Positions 1 through 6,067 of a DNA stretch of 11,444 nt are shown here, one piece after another. Source of the stretch: Natronohydrobacter sp. (lineage in GTDB: Bacteria; Pseudomonadota; Alphaproteobacteria; Rhodobacterales; Rhodobacteraceae); NCBI GenBank assembly GCA_007118445.1, contig SKRP01000123.1, positions 1 through 11,444 of the forward strand, written 5' to 3'. Under the pieces are notes generated by a model. That model made no database searches. It saw nothing but the letters and a program-made list of their open reading frames with translations, and had not been told where the DNA came from. The translations under genes were made by a program, and so were the position numbers. Within the stretch, counting starts at the first letter, position 1; every line of letters begins with the position of its first letter.

Positions 1-457
1 CCACGCGCTGTTGCTCGCCCCCGGACATCTGCGCCGGGTAATGGTCCAGCCGGTGGCCCAGCCCCACGGCGCGCAATTCCTCTTCGGCGCGCTCGAACGC
101 ATCGCGCCGACCTGCCAGTTCCAGCGGGGTCGCGACGTTTTCAAGCGCGGTCATTGTGGGAATCAGGTGGAAAGACTGAAACACCACCCCCATATGTTGA
201 CGACGAAACCGGGCCAGCGCATCTTCGCCCAGGGTGGTCAGGTCATGGCCCATCGCCATGACCGCCCCACCTGTGGCGCGCTCCAGCCCGCCCATCAGCA
301 TGAGGAGCGAGGATTTGCCCGACCCGGACGGCCCGATCAGCCCCACAGTCTCGCCTTTGGTGATATCGAGCGTGATATCGCGCAGGATCGTCACCGGCCC
401 GGCATTGCCCTGCAGCGTCAGCCCCACATCTTTCAGTGAGAGAACCATGTCCGTCAT
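1..457 (-). CDS. ABC transporter ATP-binding protein, YbbA/LolD type (partial, C-terminus beyond left edge)
   Basis: This is the ATPase subunit of an ABC transporter of the MacB/LolD/YbbA class; such subunits power a membrane partner acting on envelope lipids or lipoproteins. I translated 152 residues from the minus strand. Visible motifs are Walker A GPSGSGKS (residues 42-49), the Q-loop in VVFQSF (Gln about 94) and the signature SGGEQQ (145-150), where the window cuts it off. Walker B, the D-loop and the H-loop lie outside. The start at 457 is chosen because AAAGGA (plus-strand 466-471) sits 8 bases upstream; an internal ATG at 448 is the alternative. The divergent neighbour is a TesA-like esterase, the same partner ybbA has in E. 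coli, which favours YbbA over LolD. A YbbP-like permease would be expected just left of the window. Confidence 0.9.
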   Translation of the reverse strand, partial: MTDMVLSLKDVGLTLQGNAGPVTILRDITLDITKGETVGLIGPSGSGKSSLLMLMGGLERATGGAVMAMGHDLTTLGEDALARFRRQHMGVVFQSFHLIPTMTALENVATPLELAGRRDAFERAEEELRAVGLGHRLDHYPAQMSGGEQQRV

Positions 458-1175
458 TCAGTCTGTCCTTTTCACATCACTTGCCCCAGCATATGGGGCC
501 GCACGGCGCGCAGGCAACCGCTGCGCTGCGGCGCTCGGGGCAATAACGCTCGCTCTGGGTATTTCCGTCGCACCTGTCAGCGCTGATACGCTGCGGCTTG
601 TGGCGCTTGGCGACAGCCTCACGCAGGGCTATGGGCTGCCTGCTGATGACGGGTTCGTGCCGCAACTGCAGGGCTGGCTGCAGGAAAACGGGCTGGAAGT
701 CGAGGTGATCAATGCCGGCGTGTCAGGCGACACGACCGCAGGCGGGCTGTCGCGAATGGACTGGACCCTGTCCGAGCCGGTCGATGCGATGCTGGTCACA
801 TTGGGCGGGAATGATCTGCTGCGCGGGCTCAGCCCGGCGGCCAGTCGCGAAAATCTGGAAGCTATCCTGACGCGGCTGGAACGCGAAGGCATCCCGGCGA
901 TGCTGATCGGCCTGCCTGCGCCGGGGAATTACGGGCCAGAATTCAAACTGGCCTTCGAGCGCATGTATATTGACCTTGCCGGACAGTTTGATCTGCCGCT
1001 GGTGCCGAATTTCATGGCACCGATGACCGAAAAGGCCGAGGCCGGGGCCAGTTTCAACGATCTGATGCAGGATGACCACATCCATCCCAATGCAGAAGGG
1101 GTGAAACTGATCGTCGAATATCTGGGGCCACAGGTGCTGAGCTTCCTGCAACCTCTGACCCGCGAGACAAATTGA
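447..1175 (+). CDS. tesA: TesA-like GDSL/SGNH arylesterase / lysophospholipase, exported
   Basis: This is a predicted periplasmic serine hydrolase of the SGNH family (TesA: thioesterase, arylesterase and lysophospholipase I activity). The 242 residues start with a basic stretch and a hydrophobic segment (about 27-42) ending VAPVSA, so signal peptidase cleavage after Ala46 is likely. Block I is ALGDSLTQGYG with nucleophile Ser57; block II is AGVSGDTTAGG (Gly about 94); block III is LGGNDLLRG (Asn122); block V is DDHIHPNAEG with Asp210 and His213. All SGNH catalytic positions are present and the length suits the family. The frame stays open upstream to 234, but that part is antisense to the ABC gene, and the signal peptide begins just after 447. 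The upstream GTGAGAGAACC is only a weak ribosome-binding site. Its first 11 bases overlap the start of the divergent ABC gene. Confidence 0.92.
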   Translation: MSVIQSVLFTSLAPAYGAARRAGNRCAAALGAITLALGISVAPVSADTLRLVALGDSLTQGYGLPADDGFVPQLQGWLQENGLEVEVINAGVSGDTTAGGLSRMDWTLSEPVDAMLVTLGGNDLLRGLSPAASRENLEAILTRLEREGIPAMLIGLPAPGNYGPEFKLAFERMYIDLAGQFDLPLVPNFMAPMTEKAEAGASFNDLMQDDHIHPNAEGVKLIVEYLGPQVLSFLQPLTRETN

Positions 1176-1190
1176 CCGGCTCAACCTCAC

Positions 1191-1237
1191 CTGCTTGTAG
1201 CTTTGCGGGCTTCTTGCTAAGGGGTCGGGCAGTTTTT
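1191..1237 (+). promoter_or_regulatory. Hairpin plus T5 run in the tesA-metK gap: tesA terminator or metK leader element (candidate)
   Basis: Between tesA and metK, TAGC (1198-1201) pairs with GCTA (1216-1219) around a 14-base loop that contains GCGGGCTTCTT. Flanking CTGC (1191-1194) can pair with GCAG (1229-1232), directly followed by TTTTT (1233-1237). This reads either as an intrinsic terminator for tesA or as part of the metK leader. In Rhodobacterales, metK is known to be preceded by SAM/SAH riboswitches, small H-type pseudoknots with a pyrimidine-rich loop. The stem, loop length and CUUCUU/AAGGGG complementarity are loosely compatible. However, the element lies about 60 bases from the metK start instead of covering its ribosome-binding site, and the sequence match to what I remember of the motif is imperfect. 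The structure is seen; the function is uncertain. Confidence 0.3.
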
Positions 1238-1296
1238 CAGACTGGCGCGCGACCTGCTTTCGACAGGCCGCAGCGCCCCGAGCGGGCAGGATCAGG

Positions 1297-2463
1297 ATGG
1301 CCAGAGATAACTATATTTTCACGTCGGAATCCGTGTCCGAGGGGCACCCGGACAAGGTCTGCGACCGGATCTCCGACGCAGTTCTGGACGCGCTTCTGAG
1401 CGAGGAAGCGAATGCCCGCGTGGCCTGCGAGACCTTTGCCACATCCTCGCTGGTGGTGATCGGCGGCGAGGTTGGCCTGTCGGACCCCGAGCGGCTGAAG
1501 GATTACATGGGCCGCATCCCGCAGATCGCGCGCGATTGCATCAAGGATATCGGCTATGAACAGGACAAGTTCCACTGGAACACCTGCCATGTGCTGAATT
1601 TCCTGCATGAGCAATCCGCCCATATCGCGCAGGGCGTGGACCGCGACGGCGCGGGCGATCAGGGGATCATGTTCGGCTATGCGGTCGATGACACACCTGA
1701 CCTGATGCCGGCACCCATCCAGTATGCCCATGCGATTCTGAACCGGCTGGCCGAAGCGCGCAAATCCGGGGCGGCCCCCAGCCTGCGCCCGGATGCGAAA
1801 TCGCAGCTTTCGCTGCGCTACGAGGGCGGCAAACCGGTCGAGGTGACGCAGCTTGTGCTTTCAACCCAGCATGCGCATGAGGACCAGTCCTCGGATGATA
1901 TCCGCGCCATTGTGGAACCCTATATCCGCGAGGTTCTGCCCTCGGACTGGCTGACCGACAAGACCGAATGGTGGGTGAACCCCACAGGCACTTTCGTCAT
2001 CGGCGGTCCGGATGGCGATGCGGGTCTGACCGGGCGCAAGATCATCGTGGACACTTATGGCGGGGCTGCCCCGCATGGCGGCGGGGCGTTTTCAGGCAAG
2101 GATCCGACCAAGGTGGACCGCTCGGCAGCTTATGCGGCGCGCTATCTGGCGAAGAATGTGGTCGCGTCCGGAATGGCGCAGCGCTGCACCTTGCAGATTT
2201 CCTATGCGATCGGGGTGGCCAAACCGCTGTCGATCTATGTCGACACCCATGGCACGGGCCAGGTGGCCGATGAGGTGATCGAGCGCGCCGTGACGCAGGT
2301 GATGGACCTGACACCGCGGGGCATTCGCGAGCATCTGGGGCTGAACCGCCCGATCTATGCGCGGACGGCAGCTTACGGGCATTTCGGGCGCAAGCCCGAG
2401 TCGGATGGCGGGTTTTCCTGGGAGCGCACGGATCTGGTCGAGGCGCTGAAGAAAGCCGTCTGA
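1297..2463 (+). CDS. metK: S-adenosylmethionine synthetase (methionine adenosyltransferase)
   Basis: This cytosolic enzyme makes S-adenosylmethionine from methionine and ATP, releasing phosphate and pyrophosphate. The 388-residue length is normal for bacterial MetK. Motifs seen: SEGHPDK (14-20) at the N-terminal active site, DGAGDQGIMFGYA (118-130), the methionine/ATP signature, and HGGGAFSGKDPTKVDRS (261-277), which carries the phosphate-binding Lys and Asp residues. The ATG at 1297 is preceded by AGGATCAGG, an acceptable though close ribosome-binding site. The 121-base gap from tesA contains a hairpin that may regulate it, plus a second weak stem (CCTG/CAGG, 1253-1267). A strong terminator follows 25 bases after the stop codon, so metK is probably transcribed alone or with tesA. 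The reading frame is intact, with nothing unusual. Confidence 0.97.
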   Translation: MARDNYIFTSESVSEGHPDKVCDRISDAVLDALLSEEANARVACETFATSSLVVIGGEVGLSDPERLKDYMGRIPQIARDCIKDIGYEQDKFHWNTCHVLNFLHEQSAHIAQGVDRDGAGDQGIMFGYAVDDTPDLMPAPIQYAHAILNRLAEARKSGAAPSLRPDAKSQLSLRYEGGKPVEVTQLVLSTQHAHEDQSSDDIRAIVEPYIREVLPSDWLTDKTEWWVNPTGTFVIGGPDGDAGLTGRKIIVDTYGGAAPHGGGAFSGKDPTKVDRSAAYAARYLAKNVVASGMAQRCTLQISYAIGVAKPLSIYVDTHGTGQVADEVIERAVTQVMDLTPRGIREHLGLNRPIYARTAAYGHFGRKPESDGGFSWERTDLVEALKKAV

Positions 2464-2487
2464 CGTCTTGGTTGGGCAAAGGAATGT

Positions 2488-2523
2488 AAAAAGGGGCAGG
2501 CGCATGGCGCACTGCCCCTTTTT
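2488..2523. terminator. Bidirectional intrinsic terminator between metK and the DUF2892 gene
   Basis: The arms AAAAAGGGGCAG (2488-2499) and CTGCCCCTTTTT (2512-2523) are perfect complements. The 12-base interval between them can extend the stem through two GCGC halves around ATG. Because one arm ends in T5 and the other begins in A5, the element works as a U-tailed hairpin in both directions. It lies between the convergent ends of metK (plus) and the small membrane protein gene (minus). Confidence 0.93.
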
Positions 2524-2540
2524 CCTGGCGTCGATTGGCC

Positions 2541-2744
2541 TCAGGCGGCGGTTGCGCAATCCCGCAGGCCAAGCTTGCGGAAAATTATCGCAGCCGGGCA
2601 AAGACCGGTGAAGGCGGACTGGAACATATTCAGGCCGATGAACACGGTGAACCAGATGAAGAGCGGCGAGACATAGGCGGTCAGCACGACGCTGATCAGC
2701 ACCATCACCCCGGCGAAAGCAAGCACAGCACGGTCGATAGTCAT
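2541..2744 (-). CDS. Small DUF2892 (YgaP-type) inner-membrane protein
   Basis: This 67-residue protein consists of two membrane helices (about 6-24 and 26-45) followed by a short Cys-containing tail. The pattern MTIDRAVLAFAG, then SAFTGLCPAAIIFRKLG, is typical of DUF2892/YgaP-like membrane domains. In E. coli YgaP this kind of helix pair anchors a rhodanese domain; here it stands alone and no rhodanese is fused. The function of stand-alone forms is unknown to me. The start at 2744 is chosen over an open extension to 2783 because GGAG lies 8 bases upstream and the extension has no matching family residues. The 108-bp upstream region is unusually AT-rich for this window and probably holds its promoter. 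Confidence 0.8.
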   Translation of the reverse strand: MTIDRAVLAFAGVMVLISVVLTAYVSPLFIWFTVFIGLNMFQSAFTGLCPAAIIFRKLGLRDCATAA

Positions 2745-2782
2745 GGGATACACTCCGGTTTGAGAACATGGAGCGGGTACCA

Positions 2783-2798
2783 CAACAAATCAACAAAT
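2783..2798. repeat. Tandem 8-bp direct repeat in AT-rich upstream region
   Basis: CAACAAAT occurs twice head-to-tail, followed by GCAAAT. It lies about 40-55 bp upstream of the DUF2892 start codon within an AT-rich island (about 2780-2826) that stands out from the GC-rich surroundings. Such an island upstream of a gene is a plausible promoter or regulator site. On the minus strand a TATTAT hexamer (2807-2812) could be a -10 box, but I see no convincing -35. Confidence 0.35.
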
Positions 2799-2829
2799 GC
2801 AAATAATAGAATATTGTGTTTCGTTTTGC

Positions 2830-2857
2830 AGGGTGCGTGCCAAGCACGCACCTTACG
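2830..2857. repeat. Palindromic repeat copy A at the 3' end of fmt
   Basis: A perfect 9-bp stem, GGTGCGTGC (2832-2840) / GCACGCACC (2844-2852), has a 3-base loop CAA and is flanked by AGG on the left and TTACG on the right. The fmt stop codon (TAA on the minus strand, 2853-2855) is the TTA of this right flank. The hairpin immediately follows fmt in its transcript but lacks a U-run, so it is not a classical intrinsic terminator. A close relative (copy B) sits at the other end of fmt, which suggests a dispersed palindromic element. Confidence 0.75.
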
Positions 2858-3776
2858 TGAACACAGCGCCTGACAGATCGGAGGTCCCGCGCAGCAACTC
2901 TTCGGCAGACATCGCCCGTTTGCCTTCACGCTGAACCCTGATCAGCGTGACAGCGCCGTCGCCGCAAGCCACAGTCAGATCCGCCAGCACTTCGCCCGGC
3001 CTGCCCTGCCCTGCGACCGCGCGCGCATCGAGCAGCTTCAACCGACCGAAAGGGGTCTCACACCAAGCGCCCGGAAAGGGCGAGAGCCCCTGGATCTGGC
3101 GCGCGATCTCTTCGGCCGGGCGGGTCCAGTCCACCCGCGCCTCGGCCTTGTCGATCTTGGCGGCATAGGTCACGCCGGTCTCGGGCTGCGGGGCGGGCGG
3201 CAAGCTGTCGATCCGGGCAAGCGCTTCGCGGATCAGCTGCGCCCCCATCTGCGACAGGCGGTCATGCAGATGGGCTGCTGTGTCCGCTTCGGTGATCGGG
3301 GTCGCGTCACGCAGCAGCACCGGCCCGGTATCGAGCCCTGCCTCCATCTGCATGATGCAGACACCGGTTTCCGCATCCCCCGCCATGATCGCACGCTGGA
3401 TCGGCGCCGCGCCGCGCCAGCGCGGCAGGAGCGAGGCATGGATATTCAAACAGCCATGGCGCGGCGCATCGAGCACGGGCTGCGGCAGGATCAGCCCATA
3501 GGCCACGACCACTGCGACATCGGCTTGCAGCGCAGCAAATTCGGCCTGGGCCTCGGGCGATTTCAGGCTGAGCGGGTGGCGGACAGGCAGGCCAAGCGCC
3601 TCGGCGCGCTGATGCACCGGGGTCGGGCGGGGGTGCTTGCCCCGGCCTGCAGGGCGCGGTGGCTGGGTATAGACGCAGATCACATCATGGTCGGCATGAA
3701 TCGCATCGAGGGCGGCAACCGCGAAATCGGGCGTCCCCATGAAGATCACGCGCAGACGGCGGGTAGGGTGCGTCAT
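2853..3776 (-). CDS. fmt: Methionyl-tRNA formyltransferase
   Basis: Fmt transfers a formyl group from 10-formyl-tetrahydrofolate to initiator Met-tRNA, making fMet-tRNA for translation start. The 307 residues show FMGTPDFAV (12-20) of the nucleotide-like N-terminal fold, the RPAGRG loop (41-46), and the core NIHASLLPRWRGAAPIQ (111-127) with catalytic Asn111 and His113. Asp149 in GLDTGPV completes the catalytic trio. The C-terminal tRNA-binding domain contains IQGLSPFPGAW. The ATG overlaps the TGA of the preceding deformylase-like gene (ATGA on the minus strand), so translation is probably coupled. Both its start and its stop codon fall inside copies of a short palindrome, so residues 1-4 (MTHP) come from the repeat. 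A shorter start is not needed, because E. coli Fmt has a leader of similar length. Confidence 0.96.
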   Translation of the reverse strand: MTHPTRRLRVIFMGTPDFAVAALDAIHADHDVICVYTQPPRPAGRGKHPRPTPVHQRAEALGLPVRHPLSLKSPEAQAEFAALQADVAVVVAYGLILPQPVLDAPRHGCLNIHASLLPRWRGAAPIQRAIMAGDAETGVCIMQMEAGLDTGPVLLRDATPITEADTAAHLHDRLSQMGAQLIREALARIDSLPPAPQPETGVTYAAKIDKAEARVDWTRPAEEIARQIQGLSPFPGAWCETPFGRLKLLDARAVAGQGRPGEVLADLTVACGDGAVTLIRVQREGKRAMSAEELLRGTSDLSGAVFT

Positions 3777-3790
3777 TGACGCACCTTACG
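3765..3790. repeat. Palindromic repeat copy B spanning the def-like stop and fmt start
   Basis: An 8-bp stem, GGTGCGTC (3767-3774) / GACGCACC (3778-3785), closes a 3-base loop ATT and has the same outer flanks as copy A: AGG on the left and TTACG on the right. The ATG of fmt (plus-strand 3774-3776) and the TGA of the upstream gene (3773-3775) sit at the apex. In the mRNA the fmt start codon would therefore lie at the tip of a stable hairpin, exposed only if the loop is open or a ribosome arrives from upstream. This fits translational coupling. Confidence 0.75.
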
Positions 3791-4270
3791 GGCGCGGCGC
3801 AAGAGCATGTCACGGCGGGTCTTGCTCAGATGATCAAAATACATCCGCCCGTTCAGATGGTCGATCTGGTGCTGCACAGAGGTCGCCCAGAGGCTTACGA
3901 AATCCCGGTCCTCCAGCGCACCATCGGCATTGAGGAAGCGCACAGTCACCGCGCGGGGCCGCTCGATCTTTGCCCAGACGCCGGGCAGATTGGGGCTGGC
4001 CTCGTCATGCGCGCGTAGCTTCACGCTTTCATGCAGGATTTCCGGATTGGCCATGCGCACCGCCTGCCCCCGCTCCTCGGACGCATCCACCACCGCAAGA
4101 CGCAGCATCACCCCGATCTGGGGCGCGGCCAACCCCACCCCCGGCATCGCCTCCATCGTGTCGATCATGTCCGCCCAGATTGCGCGGATATCATCCGTGA
4201 TCGCCTGCACGGGTTCGGCCACCGCGCGCAGGCGCATGTCGGGCCAGGGGATGCAGGGCCGGACGCTCAC
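3773..4270 (-). CDS. Peptide deformylase-like protein with degenerate active site (probable pseudoenzyme)
   Basis: This 165-residue paralogue of the deformylase next door keeps motif 1 (PGVGLAAPQIG, 43-53) and the overall length and fold pattern. Motif 2, EGCLS in active enzymes, reads EASPN (90-94), so the metal-binding Cys is Ser92. Motif 3, HELDH in the neighbour, reads HQIDH (134-138), so the two His ligands remain but the catalytic Glu is Gln135. With these losses, normal Fe2+/Zn2+ deformylase chemistry is unlikely, although annotation pipelines will call it def. It starts with GTG at 4270, overlapping the def TGA by 4 bases, and its own TGA overlaps the fmt ATG, so all three are probably translated together. 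The frame is intact, which argues for a kept role such as ribosome binding, partnering Def, or another substrate; that is inference. Confidence 0.85.
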   Translation of the reverse strand: MSVRPCIPWPDMRLRAVAEPVQAITDDIRAIWADMIDTMEAMPGVGLAAPQIGVMLRLAVVDASEERGQAVRMANPEILHESVKLRAHDEASPNLPGVWAKIERPRAVTVRFLNADGALEDRDFVSLWATSVQHQIDHLNGRMYFDHLSKTRRDMLLRRARKVRQ

Positions 4271-4788
4271 CCGCGCGCCTGATCGCGTTTGAACTTGACC
4301 ATCTTGCGCGTGATCATCCCGCGCTTGATCGCGCCCAGATGATCGATAAACAGCTTGCCGTTCAGATGGTCCAGCTCATGCTGCGCGCAGGTCGCCCAAA
4401 GACCGTCGAATTCCTCTTCCTGCAGTTTCCCGTCCAGCCCGATCCAGCGCATCGTCACGCTTTTGGGTCGCGTCACTTCGGCGTAGTGCTCGGGGATCGA
4501 CAGGCAGCCTTCCTCATAGGTGTTGGTTTCCTCCGAGGTTGCGACAATCTCGGGGTTGATCAGCACCAGCGGTCGGGGATCGGCACCCTCTTCCTTGACG
4601 CAATCCATCACGAACAGGCGTTTGAGCACGCCCACCTGCGGCGCGGCCAGCCCGACGCCCGGCGCGTCATACATGGTTTCCAGCATATCCTCGGCCAGCT
4701 TGCCGATTTCAGGCGAAACGCCCTCGATCGGCGCGCAAAGCTTCTTGAGACGCGGGTCAGGGTGGATCAGGATCGGTTTGATGCTCAT
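4267..4788 (-). CDS. def: Peptide deformylase (active type)
   Basis: Def removes the N-formyl group from nascent proteins at the ribosome, using a metal-bound water. The 173 residues carry all three motifs: GVGLAAPQVG (44-53), EGCLS (93-97, metal ligand Cys95) and HELDH (137-141, ligands His137/His141 and catalytic Glu138). The start at 4788 (MSIKPILIHPDPRL) matches the usual deformylase N-terminus; the frame stays open to 4932, but that extension has no family-like residues and runs into the divergent gene. No clear Shine-Dalgarno sequence precedes this ATG. The gene is first in the operon def / def-like / fmt, joined by 4-base overlaps. This is a type I bacterial enzyme by motif form. Confidence 0.95.
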   Translation of the reverse strand: MSIKPILIHPDPRLKKLCAPIEGVSPEIGKLAEDMLETMYDAPGVGLAAPQVGVLKRLFVMDCVKEEGADPRPLVLINPEIVATSEETNTYEEGCLSIPEHYAEVTRPKSVTMRWIGLDGKLQEEEFDGLWATCAQHELDHLNGKLFIDHLGAIKRGMITRKMVKFKRDQARG

Positions 4789-4795
4789 GGCCAGC

Positions 4796-4824
4796 GATGT
4801 AAGCCAAGCCAAAGCGCCGTTCAA
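4796..4824 (-). promoter_or_regulatory. Candidate promoter for the def operon (possibly leaderless)
   Basis: On the minus strand TTGAAC (plus 4819-4824) and TACATC (plus 4796-4801) are separated by 17 bases, a sigma70-like spacing with a fair -35 and a weak -10. Transcription from it would begin at or next to the def ATG (4788), which would explain the missing ribosome-binding site. An imperfect stem (CAAGCCAAAGC 4805-4815 against GCTTTTGGCCTTG 4828-4840) overlaps it. Only the spacing and hexamers support this, so confidence is low. Confidence 0.25.
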
Positions 4825-4888
4825 TGGGCTTTTGGCCTTGCACCCGCGCCTGCACCGCGTCAGCTTGGGCCGCAAAACGGAGACAGCG

Positions 4889-6061
4889 ATGAATTTCGAC
4901 CAGATCATCGAGCGGCGCGGCACAGGCTGCATGAAATGGGACGCGATGGAAGCGCGCTATGGCGTGTCCTCTGATGACGGCATCGCGATGTGGGTCGCCG
5001 ATATGGATTTCCGCCCGCCCGCCTGTGTGCAGGACGCGCTGCAGGATCTGCTTAACCACGGGATCTATGGCTATGGCGGGCCGGATGACGCTTACCGCGC
5101 GGCGATCTGCTGGTGGATGGAAAACCGTCACGGCTGGCAGGTCGATCCCGGCCATATCTTCACCACGCATGGGCTGGTCAATGCCGTGGGGCTGTGCCTG
5201 CAGACCTGGACCGCGCCGGGGGATGGGGTGGTGCTGTTCACCCCGGTTTATCATGCTTTTGCGCGCACAATCGCGGCCGCCGGGCGACGCGTGGTCGAGG
5301 CCCCGCTGCTGATCCGCGAGGGGCGCTACGAGATGGATCTCGATGCCGCCGATACGCTGATCGACGCGAAAACCCGCATGGTGATCCTGTGCTCACCGCA
5401 TAACCCCGGCGGGCGGGTCTGGAGCGCCGAAGAGCTGCGCGCGCTGGCCGCATTCTGCGCACGCCATGACCTGCTGCTCGTCTCGGACGAAATCCATCAT
5501 GACCTGCTGATGCCGGGGCAGCACCATATCCCGATGCCGGTTGCCGCGCCTGACATCTCAGACCGGCTGGTGATGCTGACCGCGGCCTCCAAGACCTTCA
5601 ATCTGGCGGGCACGCATTGCGGCAATGTCATCATCGCGGACCCAAGCCTGCGCCGGCAATTCGCAGGCACGATGGCGGCTTTCGGCATTTCGCCCAATTC
5701 CTTCGGACCGGCTGCCGTGCAGGCCGCCTATTCGCCCGAAGGTGCTACATGGGTCGATGCGCTTTGCACCTATCTCGATGGTAACCGGCAGGTGTTTGAC
5801 GCAGGTATTCACAAGATTCCGGGGCTGCGCTCGATGGCACTGGAGTCCACCTATCTGGCCTGGGTGGATTTCAGCGCCACAGGCATGGCGCGTGCCGAAT
5901 TCACCGCCCGCGTGGAACAGGGTGCCGGGATCGCCGCCAATCATGGCCCCACTTTCGGCTCTGGCGGCGAGACCTGGCTGCGTTTCAACCTGGGCGCGCC
6001 CCGATCCGTGATCAAGGACGCTGTCGCAAGGTTGCAGCGCGCCTTTGGTGATCTGCAGTAA
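4889..6061 (+). CDS. patB: MalY/PatB family PLP-dependent C-S lyase / aminotransferase
   Basis: This is a fold-type I pyridoxal-phosphate enzyme of the MalY/PatB subgroup, whose studied members cleave the C-S bond of cystathionine or related thioethers (cystathionine beta-lyase activity). The 390 residues show MWVADMDF (34-41), typical of this subgroup, substrate-site Tyr121 in TPVYHAF, SPHNPGGRVW (169-178) with cofactor Asn172, SDEIHHDL (199-206) with Asp200 that pairs with the PLP ring nitrogen, TAASKTFNLAG (231-241) with Schiff-base Lys235, and RFNLGAPR (365-372) with the carboxylate-binding Arg. The start at 4889 is set by CGGAG 6 bases upstream and the family-typical FDQIIERRGTGCMKWD; the open frame to 4520 is antisense to def. 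Its substrate cannot be told from the sequence. It ends 6 bases before the stop of the facing gene. Confidence 0.88.
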   Translation: MNFDQIIERRGTGCMKWDAMEARYGVSSDDGIAMWVADMDFRPPACVQDALQDLLNHGIYGYGGPDDAYRAAICWWMENRHGWQVDPGHIFTTHGLVNAVGLCLQTWTAPGDGVVLFTPVYHAFARTIAAAGRRVVEAPLLIREGRYEMDLDAADTLIDAKTRMVILCSPHNPGGRVWSAEELRALAAFCARHDLLLVSDEIHHDLLMPGQHHIPMPVAAPDISDRLVMLTAASKTFNLAGTHCGNVIIADPSLRRQFAGTMAAFGISPNSFGPAAVQAAYSPEGATWVDALCTYLDGNRQVFDAGIHKIPGLRSMALESTYLAWVDFSATGMARAEFTARVEQGAGIAANHGPTFGSGGETWLRFNLGAPRSVIKDAVARLQRAFGDLQ

Positions 6062-6067
6062 AGCGGA

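Noticed and set aside
234..446. N-terminal extension of the TesA-like frame
   Set aside because: The extension is antisense to the conserved ABC ATPase sequence; the signal peptide begins right after the ATG at 447.
2042..2847. Minus-strand open frames of 176 and 251 codons across the 3' part of metK
   Set aside because: They are shadows of metK and of the DUF2892 gene; they cross a strong bidirectional terminator and show no recognisable domain.
4520..4888. N-terminal extension of the PatB-like frame
   Set aside because: It is antisense to def; a good ribosome-binding site and family-typical N-terminus mark 4889 as the start.
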